This document shows, one piece after another, positions 26,198 to 34,164 of a stretch of DNA of 64,000 nt; position 1 is the first letter of the stretch, and the number at the start of each line of letters is the position of its first letter. This stretch comes from SW4 sp042466115 (GTDB taxonomy: Bacteria > Pseudomonadota > Alphaproteobacteria > Rhodobacterales > Rhodobacteraceae), in the NCBI RefSeq assembly GCF_042466115.1, contig NZ_JAXHBQ010000001.1:2666001-2730000 (forward strand). Reading direction: 5' to 3'. Under the pieces are notes generated by a model that was given only the letters and a program-made list of their open reading frames with translations, made no database searches and had not been told where the DNA came from. A program made the position numbers and the translations under genes.

Positions 26198-26451
26198 CGT
26201 GTATTTCCTTACATAGACGCTGCCCGCGATAGTGCGGCAGCCTTGGCTTAGTCAGTGCTAGATCGAAGAACTGTAGCCTATGAAGGAAGACAGGGGTCGA
26301 GATAGAATAACGTTCGCGAGGCTCATATGGGGTGGTTTGGCGAAAAAAGCAAGGGTTTTTGAGTCTGATGCTGCACTTGCGCGGATTTGCGCCTTGCCCT
26401 TCGGCGCAGTGCAATGCGACATGCGCACAAGGGATTTTGGAAGGATTTGCA
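26198..26451 (-). promoter_or_regulatory. Intergenic region between cspA and phnA, putative cspA 5' leader
   Basis: A 254-base gap between divergent genes. On the minus strand an AAGGA site (26206-26210) and a GCTGCC/GGCAGC hairpin (26219-26241) lie directly upstream of cspA. This would fit a structured, cold-responsive leader. No clear -10/-35 pair was identified. No gene is supported in it. Confidence 0.35.
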
Positions 26452-26979
26452 ATGCGCTGGGATGAATTGATGGATCGCGCGGGCGGCGTTTGCGAGTTTT
26501 GCGGCGCGGCTGACGGGTTGGCGAGTGTCGATGTTACGGTCGAGGATCAGGTCCTGCTCTGCCCCGCCTGCCGTGGCGAGCGTGACGTGCCCGATGCACA
26601 CTGGCGCTGTCTGGAGGGGGCCGCGTGGTCTGGCGAGGCGTCCGTGCAGGTGGCCGTTTGGCGCAAACTGGCCGAGATTGACGAGGTCTGGGCGACCGAA
26701 GCGCGTGAAGGCATGATGATGGAACCCGACGTGGCCGCGCGTGCGGCGGATACGGGTTCGGGCGACGTGGTGCATCTGGACAGCAACGGGATGCGGCTTG
26801 ACCACGGCGACACGGTTGTTTTAATTAAGGATTTGCCCGTGAAGGGCGCGGGGTTTACCGCCAAACGCGGCACGGCTGTGCGCGGGATTTCATTGGTGCC
26901 GGATAACGCGGGACATATCGAAGGGCGCGTTGAAGGGCAGCGGATTGTGATCTTGACGGAATTTGTGAAGCGGAAGTAG
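26452..26979 (+). CDS. phnA: PhnA domain protein
   Basis: A 175-residue protein of the PhnA/YjdM family. An N-terminal zinc-ribbon-like region has CEFCG (residues 14-18) and CPAC (about 40-43). The C-terminal domain has GDTVVLIKDLPVKGAG and the all-beta RGISLV...HIEGRVEGQRIVILTEFVKR segment typical of the family. The old link to phosphonate use is not established for this protein type. The ATG at 26452 is preceded by GGAAGGA; an upstream in-frame ATG at 26332 lacks such a site. A RAYT transposase gene lies directly downstream. Confidence 0.88.
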   Translation: MRWDELMDRAGGVCEFCGAADGLASVDVTVEDQVLLCPACRGERDVPDAHWRCLEGAAWSGEASVQVAVWRKLAEIDEVWATEAREGMMMEPDVAARAADTGSGDVVHLDSNGMRLDHGDTVVLIKDLPVKGAGFTAKRGTAVRGISLVPDNAGHIEGRVEGQRIVILTEFVKRK

Positions 26980-26983
26980 CCAT

Positions 26984-27001
26984 GGCGGGACAAGTCCCGC
27001 C
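26984..27001. repeat. REP palindrome upstream of the RAYT gene
   Basis: 18-bp palindrome GGCGGGACAAGTCCCGCC, then CCTATGG. It starts 5 bases after the phnA stop and ends 38 bases before the preferred RAYT start. It is identical to the palindrome at 27564. Confidence 0.85.
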
Positions 27002-27038
27002 CTATGGTTTATTAACCAATTTGATGTTGGGTAGGATC

Positions 27039-27548
27039 GTGCCCAATTATCGACGCCCCGATCAGCTGAATGTGCCTGTGTTTTTCACGGTTTGCCTTGC
27101 GGATCGAAAATCGAACGCACTGATTGATTACATTGATATTTTGCGCAACGCGGTGCGTGTTACTCGGCGCGACCGACCCTTTGATATTCTTGCCTGGGTG
27201 GTCCTGCCGGATCATATGCACGCGATTTGGTCGCTTCCGGCGATTGATCGCAACTATTCCCAACGCTGGGGGCGTATCAAAGCTCGATTTTCCCGTGACG
27301 CCTGTAGGGCGGGACTTGTCCCGCCGCCCCAATCAGAACGCGGAAATCTCGGCCCGCCACAGCGCGGCGAAAGCGGCATTTGGCAACGCCGTTTTTGGGA
27401 GCATCACATCCGTGACACGGCGGACTTGAACGCGCATATCCGGTATTGCCATGTGAATCCGGTAAAGCACGGGTTGGTGGCGCGGCCCGAGGATTGGGCG
27501 TTTTCGTCGGTGCATCGTGAGATTGCAGCGGGAAGGTGGGCGGCGTGA
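27039..27548 (+). CDS. REP-associated tyrosine transposase (RAYT, Y1-type HUH protein)
   Basis: A 169-residue protein that begins MPNYRR with the GTG start, as is usual for the family. It has the HUH motif in WVVLPDHMHAIWSL near residue 68 and the region IWQRRFWEHHIRD...HIRYCHVNPVKHG with the catalytic Tyr candidate. RAYTs are domesticated IS200/IS605-like nucleases thought to move or maintain REP sequences. REPs lie 38 bases upstream and 15 bases downstream, and a third is embedded in frame and encodes RAGLVPP. A start at 26982 would run through the REP itself and was rejected. Confidence 0.88.
   Translation: MPNYRRPDQLNVPVFFTVCLADRKSNALIDYIDILRNAVRVTRRDRPFDILAWVVLPDHMHAIWSLPAIDRNYSQRWGRIKARFSRDACRAGLVPPPQSERGNLGPPQRGESGIWQRRFWEHHIRDTADLNAHIRYCHVNPVKHGLVARPEDWAFSSVHREIAAGRWAA
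27308..27325. repeat. REP palindrome inside the RAYT coding region
   Basis: 18-bp palindrome GGCGGGACTTGTCCCGCC preceded by GTAG. It is in frame in the RAYT gene, where it encodes RAGLVPP. It is in the opposite orientation to the copies at 26984 and 27564. Confidence 0.85.
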
Positions 27549-27563
27549 GGTGGTCAAGGGTAA

Positions 27564-27581
27564 GGCGGGACAAGTCCCGCC
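27564..27581. repeat. REP palindrome downstream of the RAYT gene
   Basis: 18-bp palindrome GGCGGGACAAGTCCCGCC followed by CCTACG, between the convergent RAYT and ettA genes (10 bases before the ettA stop). It could also serve as a transcription end hairpin for either gene. Confidence 0.85.
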
Positions 27582-27591
27582 CTACGTTTTC

Positions 27592-29247
27592 TTACCGCAC
27601 AAACTTCTTATGCTTCATCCGTTTCGGCTCCATCGCGTCGGCCCCTAACCGCCGCTTTTTGTCTTCTTCGTAGTCTTCGAAGTTGCCTTGGAACCATTCG
27701 ACGTGGCCTTCGCCCTCGAATGCAAGGATGTGGGTGCAGATCCGGTCGAGGAAGAAGCGGTCGTGGGAGATGACGACTGCGCAGCCGGCGAAATCGACGA
27801 GTGCGTCTTCGAGGGCGCGCAGGGTTTCGACGTCGAGGTCGTTGGTCGGTTCGTCAAGCAGCAGCACGTTGCCGCCGGATTTCAGCAGTTTCGCCATGTG
27901 GACGCGGTTGCGTTCACCGCCCGACAGGATGCCAACTTTTTTCTGTTGGTCGCCGCCCTTGAAGTTGAAGGCGGAACAATAGGCGCGCGAGTTCATCTGC
28001 GCATCGCCCAGTTGGATAATCTCGCCACCGCTTGAGATTTCTTCCCAGACGGTCGCATTTGCATCCAAGGCATCGCGCGACTGATCAACGTAGGACAGCT
28101 GCACCGTATCGCCCAGTTCAATCGTGCCGGAATCCGGTTCGGACTGGCCAGTCAGCATCGAAAACAGCGTCGATTTACCCGCGCCGTTGGGGCCGATCAC
28201 GCCGACGATCCCGCCGGGGGGCAGGTCAAACGACAGGTCCTCGATCAACAGCTTGTCACCCATGTGTTTGGAAATGCCGTTGACCTCGATCACCTTGTTG
28301 CCAAGGCGCTGGCCGTTGGGAATGATGATCTGGGCACGGCCCATTTTTTCCCGCTCGGACTGGTTGGCAAGGTCGTTATAGGCGGTGATCCGCGCCTTGG
28401 ATTTCGCCTGACGGGCCTTGGCGCCCTGACGCATCCATTCCAGTTCGCGTTCCAGCGTTTTTTGTTTGGATTTGTCTTCTTTGGCTTCTTTCGCAAGGCG
28501 TTTTGCTTTGGCCTCGAGCCAGCTGGAATAGTTGCCCTCGTGCGGGATACCCGAGCCGCGATCAAGTTCCAGAATCCAGCCGGTGATGGCATCAAGGAAA
28601 TAGCGATCGTGGGTGACGATCAGGATTGTGCCTTTGTAATCAATAAGGTGCTGTTGCAGCCACGCGATTGTTTCCGCGTCCAGGTGGTTGGTCGGTTCGT
28701 CAAGCAGCAGCATATCAGGCGCATCAAGCAGCAGTTTGCACAGCGCGACGCGGCGCTTCTCCCCGCCCGAAAGGGTGGTCACATCTGCATCATCAGGGGG
28801 GCAGCGCAGGGCCTCCATGCTGACATCAATCTGCGCGTCCAGATCCCAAAGGTTTTGCGCGTCGATTTCATCTTGCAGCTTGGCCATTTCATCGGCGGTT
28901 TCGTCGGAATAGTTCATCGCCAGTTCGTTATAGCGATCCAGAATAGCCTTTTTCGCGGCGACACCCAGCATCACGTTTTCGCGCACGGTCAGGGATGCAT
29001 CAAGTTCCGGTTCCTGGGGCAGATAACCAACGGTTGCGCCCTCGGCCGCCCACGCCTCGCCCTGAAACTCCTTGTCCTGACCGGCCATAATCCGCATCAG
29101 CGTCGACTTACCCGTGCCGTTCACCCCGACCACGCCGATTTTCACGCCGGGCAGGAAGTTGAGGCGGATGTTTTCAAACACCTTCTTGCCGCCGGGGTAG
29201 GTCTTGGACACGCCGTCCATGAAATAGACGTATTGATAGCTGGCCAT
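27592..29247 (-). CDS. ettA: Energy-dependent translational throttle protein EttA (ABC-F ATPase)
   Basis: A 551-residue ABC-F protein with two ATPase domains and no membrane helices; it binds the ribosomal E site and gates entry into elongation by the ATP/ADP ratio. Domain 1 has GVNGTGKST and LSGGEKRRVALCKLLLDAP; domain 2 has GPNGAGKST and LSGGERNRVHMAKLL. The charged linker between them (KRLAKEAKEDKSKQKTLE) is the P-site interaction motif. The N-terminus MASYQYVYFMDGVSKTYPGG matches the EttA subgroup. The ATG at 29247 was chosen; a much longer upstream reading has no family similarity. Confidence 0.96.
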   Translation of the reverse strand: MASYQYVYFMDGVSKTYPGGKKVFENIRLNFLPGVKIGVVGVNGTGKSTLMRIMAGQDKEFQGEAWAAEGATVGYLPQEPELDASLTVRENVMLGVAAKKAILDRYNELAMNYSDETADEMAKLQDEIDAQNLWDLDAQIDVSMEALRCPPDDADVTTLSGGEKRRVALCKLLLDAPDMLLLDEPTNHLDAETIAWLQQHLIDYKGTILIVTHDRYFLDAITGWILELDRGSGIPHEGNYSSWLEAKAKRLAKEAKEDKSKQKTLERELEWMRQGAKARQAKSKARITAYNDLANQSEREKMGRAQIIIPNGQRLGNKVIEVNGISKHMGDKLLIEDLSFDLPPGGIVGVIGPNGAGKSTLFSMLTGQSEPDSGTIELGDTVQLSYVDQSRDALDANATVWEEISSGGEIIQLGDAQMNSRAYCSAFNFKGGDQQKKVGILSGGERNRVHMAKLLKSGGNVLLLDEPTNDLDVETLRALEDALVDFAGCAVVISHDRFFLDRICTHILAFEGEGHVEWFQGNFEDYEEDKKRRLGADAMEPKRMKHKKFVR

Positions 29248-29545
29248 GGGATTCTCCGTCATTTCGGTTGGGTTGGCATCTAGCGATTCCAGCGGTGAGT
29301 AGCAATGAGCGCAAGCGATTTCACGTGCAAAATGCGGCAATGCCGCGATGGGAAAAAGAACTGAAAATTGGGCAATACTGGTCGTAATGCATCGGGAACG
29401 AAACCATTTGCAAACCGTTTGCGCTGCATTTGGGTGCAAAGACAACTTTATCGCGCATGGAGCCGGATTCGCGGTATGATGAAGGGGCCACAAGGCCACA
29501 GAAGCCTTGGGCATCTGATCGGAACCAACAGTGACAGGGAACAAA
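29248..29545. other. Intergenic region between divergent ettA and uspA
   Basis: 298 bases without a supported gene. It holds a GCGGCAATGCCGC near-palindrome (29334-29346) and the repeated TTTGCA-type words around 29408-29450 (ATTTGCAAACCGTTTGC, GCATTTGGGTGCAAA), which could be regulator sites. No convincing promoter hexamers were found. Confidence 0.3.
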
Positions 29546-29986
29546 ATGTCCAAAAACAAATTGGTGGTCGGCCTTGACGGGTCACCTTCCGGAGAAAAGG
29601 CGCTTGCCCATGCAAAGGCGCAGGCGAAACTGATCGGCGACTGTGAGATCATGATTTGCTTTGTGATCGAATGGTCGCCTTTCTCGTTCCAGACGCCGGA
29701 AGAAAACGAGATGCGCCACAAGCGGCGTGAGGAGGAAATCGCGACGGCGAAGGAACGGGTCATTGATCCTGCCGTGGCAGCGACGCAAAAGGATGGCCTT
29801 GCGGCGACGGGTCTTGTCCGTCACGGCGACGCGGCCGAAATTCTTGACGATCTGGCCGAGTCCAACGGCGCCTTGCAGATCATCGTTGGCCGCACCGGTG
29901 CGCGCGGTCTGAAGGAACGCATCTTTGGTGGCGTGTCGGGGCGGCTTGTTGCGACGTCGCGTGTGCCCGTCACAATCATCCCATAA
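29546..29986 (+). CDS. Universal stress protein (UspA family)
   Basis: A 146-residue cytosolic Usp domain (LVVGLDGSPSGEKALAHA at the start; IIVGRTGARGLKERIFGGVSGRL near the end, which fits the ATP-binding G-x2-G-x9-G-S/T type motif). It is expected to bind ATP and act in stress survival. The ATG at 29546 is preceded by CAGGGA; an in-frame GTG 15 bases upstream is less likely. It ends 13 bases before the amino-acid symporter gene and is probably in one transcript with it. Confidence 0.9.
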   Translation: MSKNKLVVGLDGSPSGEKALAHAKAQAKLIGDCEIMICFVIEWSPFSFQTPEENEMRHKRREEEIATAKERVIDPAVAATQKDGLAATGLVRHGDAAEILDDLAESNGALQIIVGRTGARGLKERIFGGVSGRLVATSRVPVTIIP

Positions 29987-29999
29987 ACAGGAGCCGATC

Positions 30000-31564
30000 A
30001 TGAAAAAGACCTCAATCGCTTTGGCGGCAACTGCTGCCATGCTTTCTCCGGTCGCCGCACTGGCACAAGAGACAGCTGTAAGTTTTGATCAACGCGTCAA
30101 CGATGTTTTTGCATCGTCCACGGGTTGGTTTGTGAACCTTATCTTTGCGCCCCTGCCCTTTGACGTGGCGGGCGCATCATTTCCGTGGATCGTGATGTGG
30201 CTGGTTGTCGCGGCGTCGATCTTTACCGTTTATTTCGGTGCAATCCAGTTTCGCGCGTTCGGGCATGCGATCAGCCTGGTGAAGGGTGATTATGCCGATC
30301 CCGATGACGCGGGCGAAGTCAGCCACTTTCAGGCGCTGACAACGGCTCTGTCGGGCACGGTAGGCTTGGGGAACATCGCGGGCGTGGCCGTTGCCGTTGG
30401 CATCGGCGGGCCGGGCGCCACGTTCTGGATGATCCTGGCGGGTCTCTTGGGGATGGCGTCCAAGTTCACCGAGTGCACCTTGGGTGTGAAATACCGGAAC
30501 GAATATGCCGATGGCAGCGTTTCGGGTGGTCCGATGTATTACATGACAAAGGGCTTCAAGGAGCGCGGCCTGCCCGGTGGCGCCGTTTTGGCGGTGATCT
30601 TTGCGATCTTTACGATCGGTGGCGCGCTGGGTGGCGGGAACATGTTCCAGGCCAATCAGGCGCACGCACAGATTTCCGGTATTGTCGGGGATTATCCCGG
30701 CTGGATCACAGGCGTCGTGTTTGCGGCCGTTGTGTTCATGGTGATCGTTGGTGGTATCAAATCCATCGCGCAGGTGACAGAAAAAGTCGTTCCCTTCATG
30801 GGGATCATGTATGTCGTTGCGGCGCTGGTCATCCTGTTGGTCAACTTCAATCAGATCGGTTGGGCGTTCGGGCAGATCTGGGCAGGTGCATTTACCGGTC
30901 TTGGCGTTGCGGGCGGCTTTGTCGGCGCGTTGATCCAGGGTTTCAAGCGGGCGGCGTTTTCAAACGAAGCCGGTGTTGGTTCTGCAGCCATCGCCCACTC
31001 GGCGGTGCGCACGAAAGAACCCGTGACCGAAGGTGTTGTGTCACTGCTTGAGCCGTTTATCGACACGGTTGTGATCTGCACCATGACGGCGCTTGTCATC
31101 ACGATCTCGGTGTTCTGGTCGTTGACCCGGCCACGGGTCTTTATGTCTTGAACGAGGCTGGAAACTCGATCCAGACGGCTGACGGGTCTTCGGGCGTGCA
31201 ACTGACATCGGCGGCGTTTGCGGCAGGCTTTGCATGGTTCCCCTATGTGCTGGCGATTGCCGTGGTGCTGTTTGCATTCTCGACGATGATCAGCTGGTCC
31301 TACTACGGCCTCAAGGCCTGGACCTATCTGGTGGGTGAAGGCAAGGCCAAAGAGAACGTGTTCAAGGTGATCTTCTGCATCTTTATCGTGATCGGTGCCG
31401 CCGCCCAACTTGGCGCTGTCATCGACTTCTCGGATGCGATGATCTTTGCGATGGCCGTGGTGAACATCACTGCGCTCTACTTCCTGATGCCTATCGTGAA
31501 GCGCGAGATGAACAGCTATTTCGACCGGCTCAAGTCGGGCGAGATCAAGAAGTTTGAACACTAA
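30000..31564 (+). pseudogene. Alanine/glycine:cation symporter (AGCS family), interrupted by a -1 frameshift
   Basis: A sodium/proton-coupled amino-acid importer. The N-terminal 384 residues, from MKKTSIALAATAAM, contain the AGCS signature (LSGTVGLGNIAGVAVAVGIGGPGATFWM) and many membrane helices, but the frame ends at 31151 after VFWSLTRPRVFMS. The remaining 138 residues (NEAGNSIQTADG onward, to KSGEIKKFEH) lie in another frame. Adding one G near 31121 restores WSVDPATGLYVLNEAG and gives a typical 521-residue protein. The leading hydrophobic stretch looks like a signal sequence. Either a lesion or a base-calling error. Confidence 0.88.
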
Positions 31565-31592
31565 GTTCGCACCTGTTGCGTAACGAGTGAAC

Positions 31593-31624
31593 GGGGCGTG
31601 TCAGGAAACTGGCGCGCCCCTTTT
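31593..31624 (+). terminator. Terminator after the AGCS symporter gene
   Basis: 11-bp stem GGGGCGTGTCA / TGGCGCGCCCC with two G-U pairs and a 6-base loop, followed by TTTT. It lies 28 bases past the stop. Confidence 0.8.
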
Positions 31625-31688
31625 CATAGGTGTTTGACAATGTCCTGTCCGCGTGGCCCATTCATCGCAACTCATGAAAGGATGCCCG

Positions 31689-32723
31689 ATGACCTATGTT
31701 GCCGCCGCCGACCGCTATGAAAAGATGCCCTACCGCCGTTGCGGCAATTCGGGGCTGAAACTGCCTGCTGTGTCGCTGGGGCTGTGGCACAACTTTGGCC
31801 ACGATTTCCCCCATCAAACCAAGCGCGAGATTTGCCACGCCGCCTTTGATCACGGGATCACACATTTCGATCTGGCCAATAACTATGGCCCGCCTGCGGG
31901 GTCGGCGGAATACGCCTTTGGGTCGATCATGGCCGAGGATTTCAAGCCCTATCGTGACGAGTTGATCATCAGTTCCAAGGCTGGTTACGAAATGTGGGAT
32001 GGCCCCTACGGCGAATGGGGCAGCCGCAAGTATCTGATCGCGTCCTGTGACCAGTCGCTGAAACGGATGGGGCTGGATTATGTCGATATTTTCTATTCAC
32101 ACCGCTTTGACCCCGATACGCCATTGGAAGAAACCATGGGTGCGCTGGATCATATCGTGCGGTCGGGCCGCGCGCTTTATGTGGGCATTTCGTCTTATAA
32201 CTCGGAACGCACCCGCGAGGCTGTGGCAATTTTGCGTGACCTTGGCACGCCCTGCGTCATTCACCAGCCGTCTTACAACATGCTGAACCGTTGGGTTGAG
32301 CGAGACGGGCTGAAAGACACGCTGGCGGAACTGGGTGTCGGATCGATTGCGTTCACGCCCCTGGCCCAAGGGATGCTGACCAAGAAATACCTGGGTGGTG
32401 TGCCCGAAGATAGCCGTGCGGCGCAGGGAAAGTCACTGGATCAGGGGCTGCTGTCGGATCGTGCGATTGAAAACATTCGCAAGCTGAACGACATTGCAAA
32501 GGGGCGCGGCCAGACCCTTGCGCAGATGGCGATTGCCTGGGTGCTGCGGGGCGGCGGGATCACCAGCGCGCTGATTGGCGCAAGCAAGCCATCGCAGGTG
32601 ATTGACTGCGCGGGCGCTGTCGCCAACCTTGATTTCAGCGCGCAAGAACTGGCGTTGATTGATGAATATGCCGATGAGGAAAAGATCAACCTTTGGGCCA
32701 GTTCTGCCGAGCTGGACGGATGA
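31689..32723 (+). CDS. Aldo/keto reductase, YghZ-type (L-glyceraldehyde 3-phosphate reductase)
   Basis: A 344-residue NADPH-dependent AKR. The catalytic tetrad is visible: Asp in FDLANNYG, Tyr in the same segment, Lys in LIISSKAGYEM and His in DIFYSHRFDPD. The GPPAGSAEYAFGSI and KAGYEMWDGPYGEWGSRKYL stretches are characteristic of the YghZ group, which reduces L-glyceraldehyde 3-phosphate and methylglyoxal. AAAGGA lies 6 bases before the ATG at 31689. It overlaps the following TolB-like gene by 4 bases. Confidence 0.88.
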   Translation: MTYVAAADRYEKMPYRRCGNSGLKLPAVSLGLWHNFGHDFPHQTKREICHAAFDHGITHFDLANNYGPPAGSAEYAFGSIMAEDFKPYRDELIISSKAGYEMWDGPYGEWGSRKYLIASCDQSLKRMGLDYVDIFYSHRFDPDTPLEETMGALDHIVRSGRALYVGISSYNSERTREAVAILRDLGTPCVIHQPSYNMLNRWVERDGLKDTLAELGVGSIAFTPLAQGMLTKKYLGGVPEDSRAAQGKSLDQGLLSDRAIENIRKLNDIAKGRGQTLAQMAIAWVLRGGGITSALIGASKPSQVIDCAGAVANLDFSAQELALIDEYADEEKINLWASSAELDG

Positions 32724-33535
32724 TTTCAGAGCTGTGCACCTGTGATCTGGACGGCAATGTCACCGTTGTTCTGACCCATGACGGGCATATTGAAGCGCCC
32801 AACTGGCACCCTGACGGATATCTGATCGTCAACGGGGGCGGGCGGCTGTTTCGCGTTGATCTGGCCGCACCCGAGCTGGTGCAGATCGACACAGGTGCGG
32901 CGACGGATTGCAACAACGATCACGGGATTTCGCCCTGTGGCAAGATGCTGGTCGTTTCGGATGGGGCGCAAACGGACGGGTCGTGCCTTTATACGCTACC
33001 CGTGGGTGGTGGAGAACCAAAGCGCGTCGCGCAAGAAGTGCCGTGTTACTGGCATGGCTGGTCGCCCGACGGTGCGCGGCTGGCCTATGTCGGCACCCGC
33101 GGTGGCCCGTTCGGGGTTTACACGATCGGCGTTGATGGCGGTGCCGAGACCTTGCTGACCGAAGATTTCGACCATGTGGACGGGCCGGATTACACGCCGG
33201 ACGGAAAATGGATCTGGTTCAATGGCGAACGGGACGGTGCGGTCGATTTGTGGCGGATTCCGGCTGATGGTGGAACGGCGGAACAGATGACCGATGACGG
33301 GCCGGTGAACTGGTTTCCGCATCCGTCACCGGACGGTGCACATATCGTCTATCTGGCTTATCCGACGGGCACGCGCGGGCATCCGGCGGGGCTGGATGTG
33401 GCATTGCGGATCATGCCGGCCAGTGGTGGGCCATCGCGAAAGCTGGTCGATCTGCACGGCGGGCAGGGTACGATCAACGTGCCAAGCTGGGCACCTGACA
33501 GTGGTGCCTTTGCCTTTGTGCGCTATCTGACCTAA
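32720..33535 (+). CDS. TolB-like beta-propeller protein (WD40-like PD40 repeats)
   Basis: A 271-residue cytosolic protein made of repeated PD40/WD40-like blades (NWHPDGYLIVNGGGRLF, GWSPDGARLAYVG, DYTPDGKWIWFNG, PHPSPDGAHIVYLA, SWAPDSGAFAFVR). No signal peptide is seen, unlike true TolB. Similar proteins are often described as biopolymer-transport TolB-like or oligogalacturonide lyase-like propellers. The ATGA overlap with the aldo/keto reductase gene suggests the two act on related sugar or aldehyde substrates, which is inference. Confidence 0.8.
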   Translation: MISELCTCDLDGNVTVVLTHDGHIEAPNWHPDGYLIVNGGGRLFRVDLAAPELVQIDTGAATDCNNDHGISPCGKMLVVSDGAQTDGSCLYTLPVGGGEPKRVAQEVPCYWHGWSPDGARLAYVGTRGGPFGVYTIGVDGGAETLLTEDFDHVDGPDYTPDGKWIWFNGERDGAVDLWRIPADGGTAEQMTDDGPVNWFPHPSPDGAHIVYLAYPTGTRGHPAGLDVALRIMPASGGPSRKLVDLHGGQGTINVPSWAPDSGAFAFVRYLT

Positions 33536-33564
33536 GACGGATCAACCGAAACTGGGGGCCTTTG

Positions 33565-34164
33565 GTGGGTGATTTTCCGTATGCGCGTGCCGGTCAGGTG
33601 ATTGGCCTGTTGGGGGGGTCTTTTGACCCTGCTCATCGCGGCCATGTGCACATCACCAAGGCGGCGCTGCACCGCTTTGGGCTGGATCGGGTGTGGTGGC
33701 TGGTCAGCCCTGGCAACCCGTTGAAACAGCGCGGACCCGCGCCGTTGCAGGACCGCCTGCAAGCGGCACGCGCAATGATGCAGCACCCGCGCGTGACAGT
33801 CACGGGAATCGAGGAAAGCCTTGGCACACGCTACACGGCGCAGACGATTGCAGCACTGCGCGCACGCTATCCCGGCGTGCGGTTCGTGTGGCTGATGGGC
33901 GCGGATAATCTGGCGCAGTTTCATCTGTGGCAGGACTGGGAAAGCATCATGGCGCAGGTGCCGGTCGGCGTTCTTGCCCGCCCCGGCGAGAGGATTTCGG
34001 CGCGCATGTCCAAGACAGCGCAAATTTACCGCGCGCGCCGGTTGCCGGGACGCGCGTCGCAATTGCTGGCTGACGCGGAGCCGCCAAAGTGGTGTTTTGT
34101 GAACCTTCCGATGAATGCGGCCTCGTCGAGTGCGATCCGTGCGCGGGGGGAATGGGGCGGATGA
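33565..34164 (+). CDS. nadD: Nicotinate-nucleotide adenylyltransferase
   Basis: A 199-residue enzyme that adenylates nicotinate mononucleotide to deamido-NAD, the step before NadE (also in this window). The nucleotidyltransferase HxGH-like motif is in GLLGGSFDPAHRGHVHI, and the C-terminal ISxTxxR-like motif appears as SSSAIRAR. The substrate-binding FVWLMGADNLAQFHLWQDW is intact. The start is GTG at 33565 or TTG one codon earlier; no ATG is near. It overlaps dacB by 4 bases. Confidence 0.93.
   Translation: MGDFPYARAGQVIGLLGGSFDPAHRGHVHITKAALHRFGLDRVWWLVSPGNPLKQRGPAPLQDRLQAARAMMQHPRVTVTGIEESLGTRYTAQTIAALRARYPGVRFVWLMGADNLAQFHLWQDWESIMAQVPVGVLARPGERISARMSKTAQIYRARRLPGRASQLLADAEPPKWCFVNLPMNAASSSAIRARGEWGG

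Noticed and set aside
26982..27038. RAYT start at the ATG 26982
   Set aside because: It would translate the REP palindrome (AGQVPPYG). The family begins MPNYRR, which matches the GTG at 27039.
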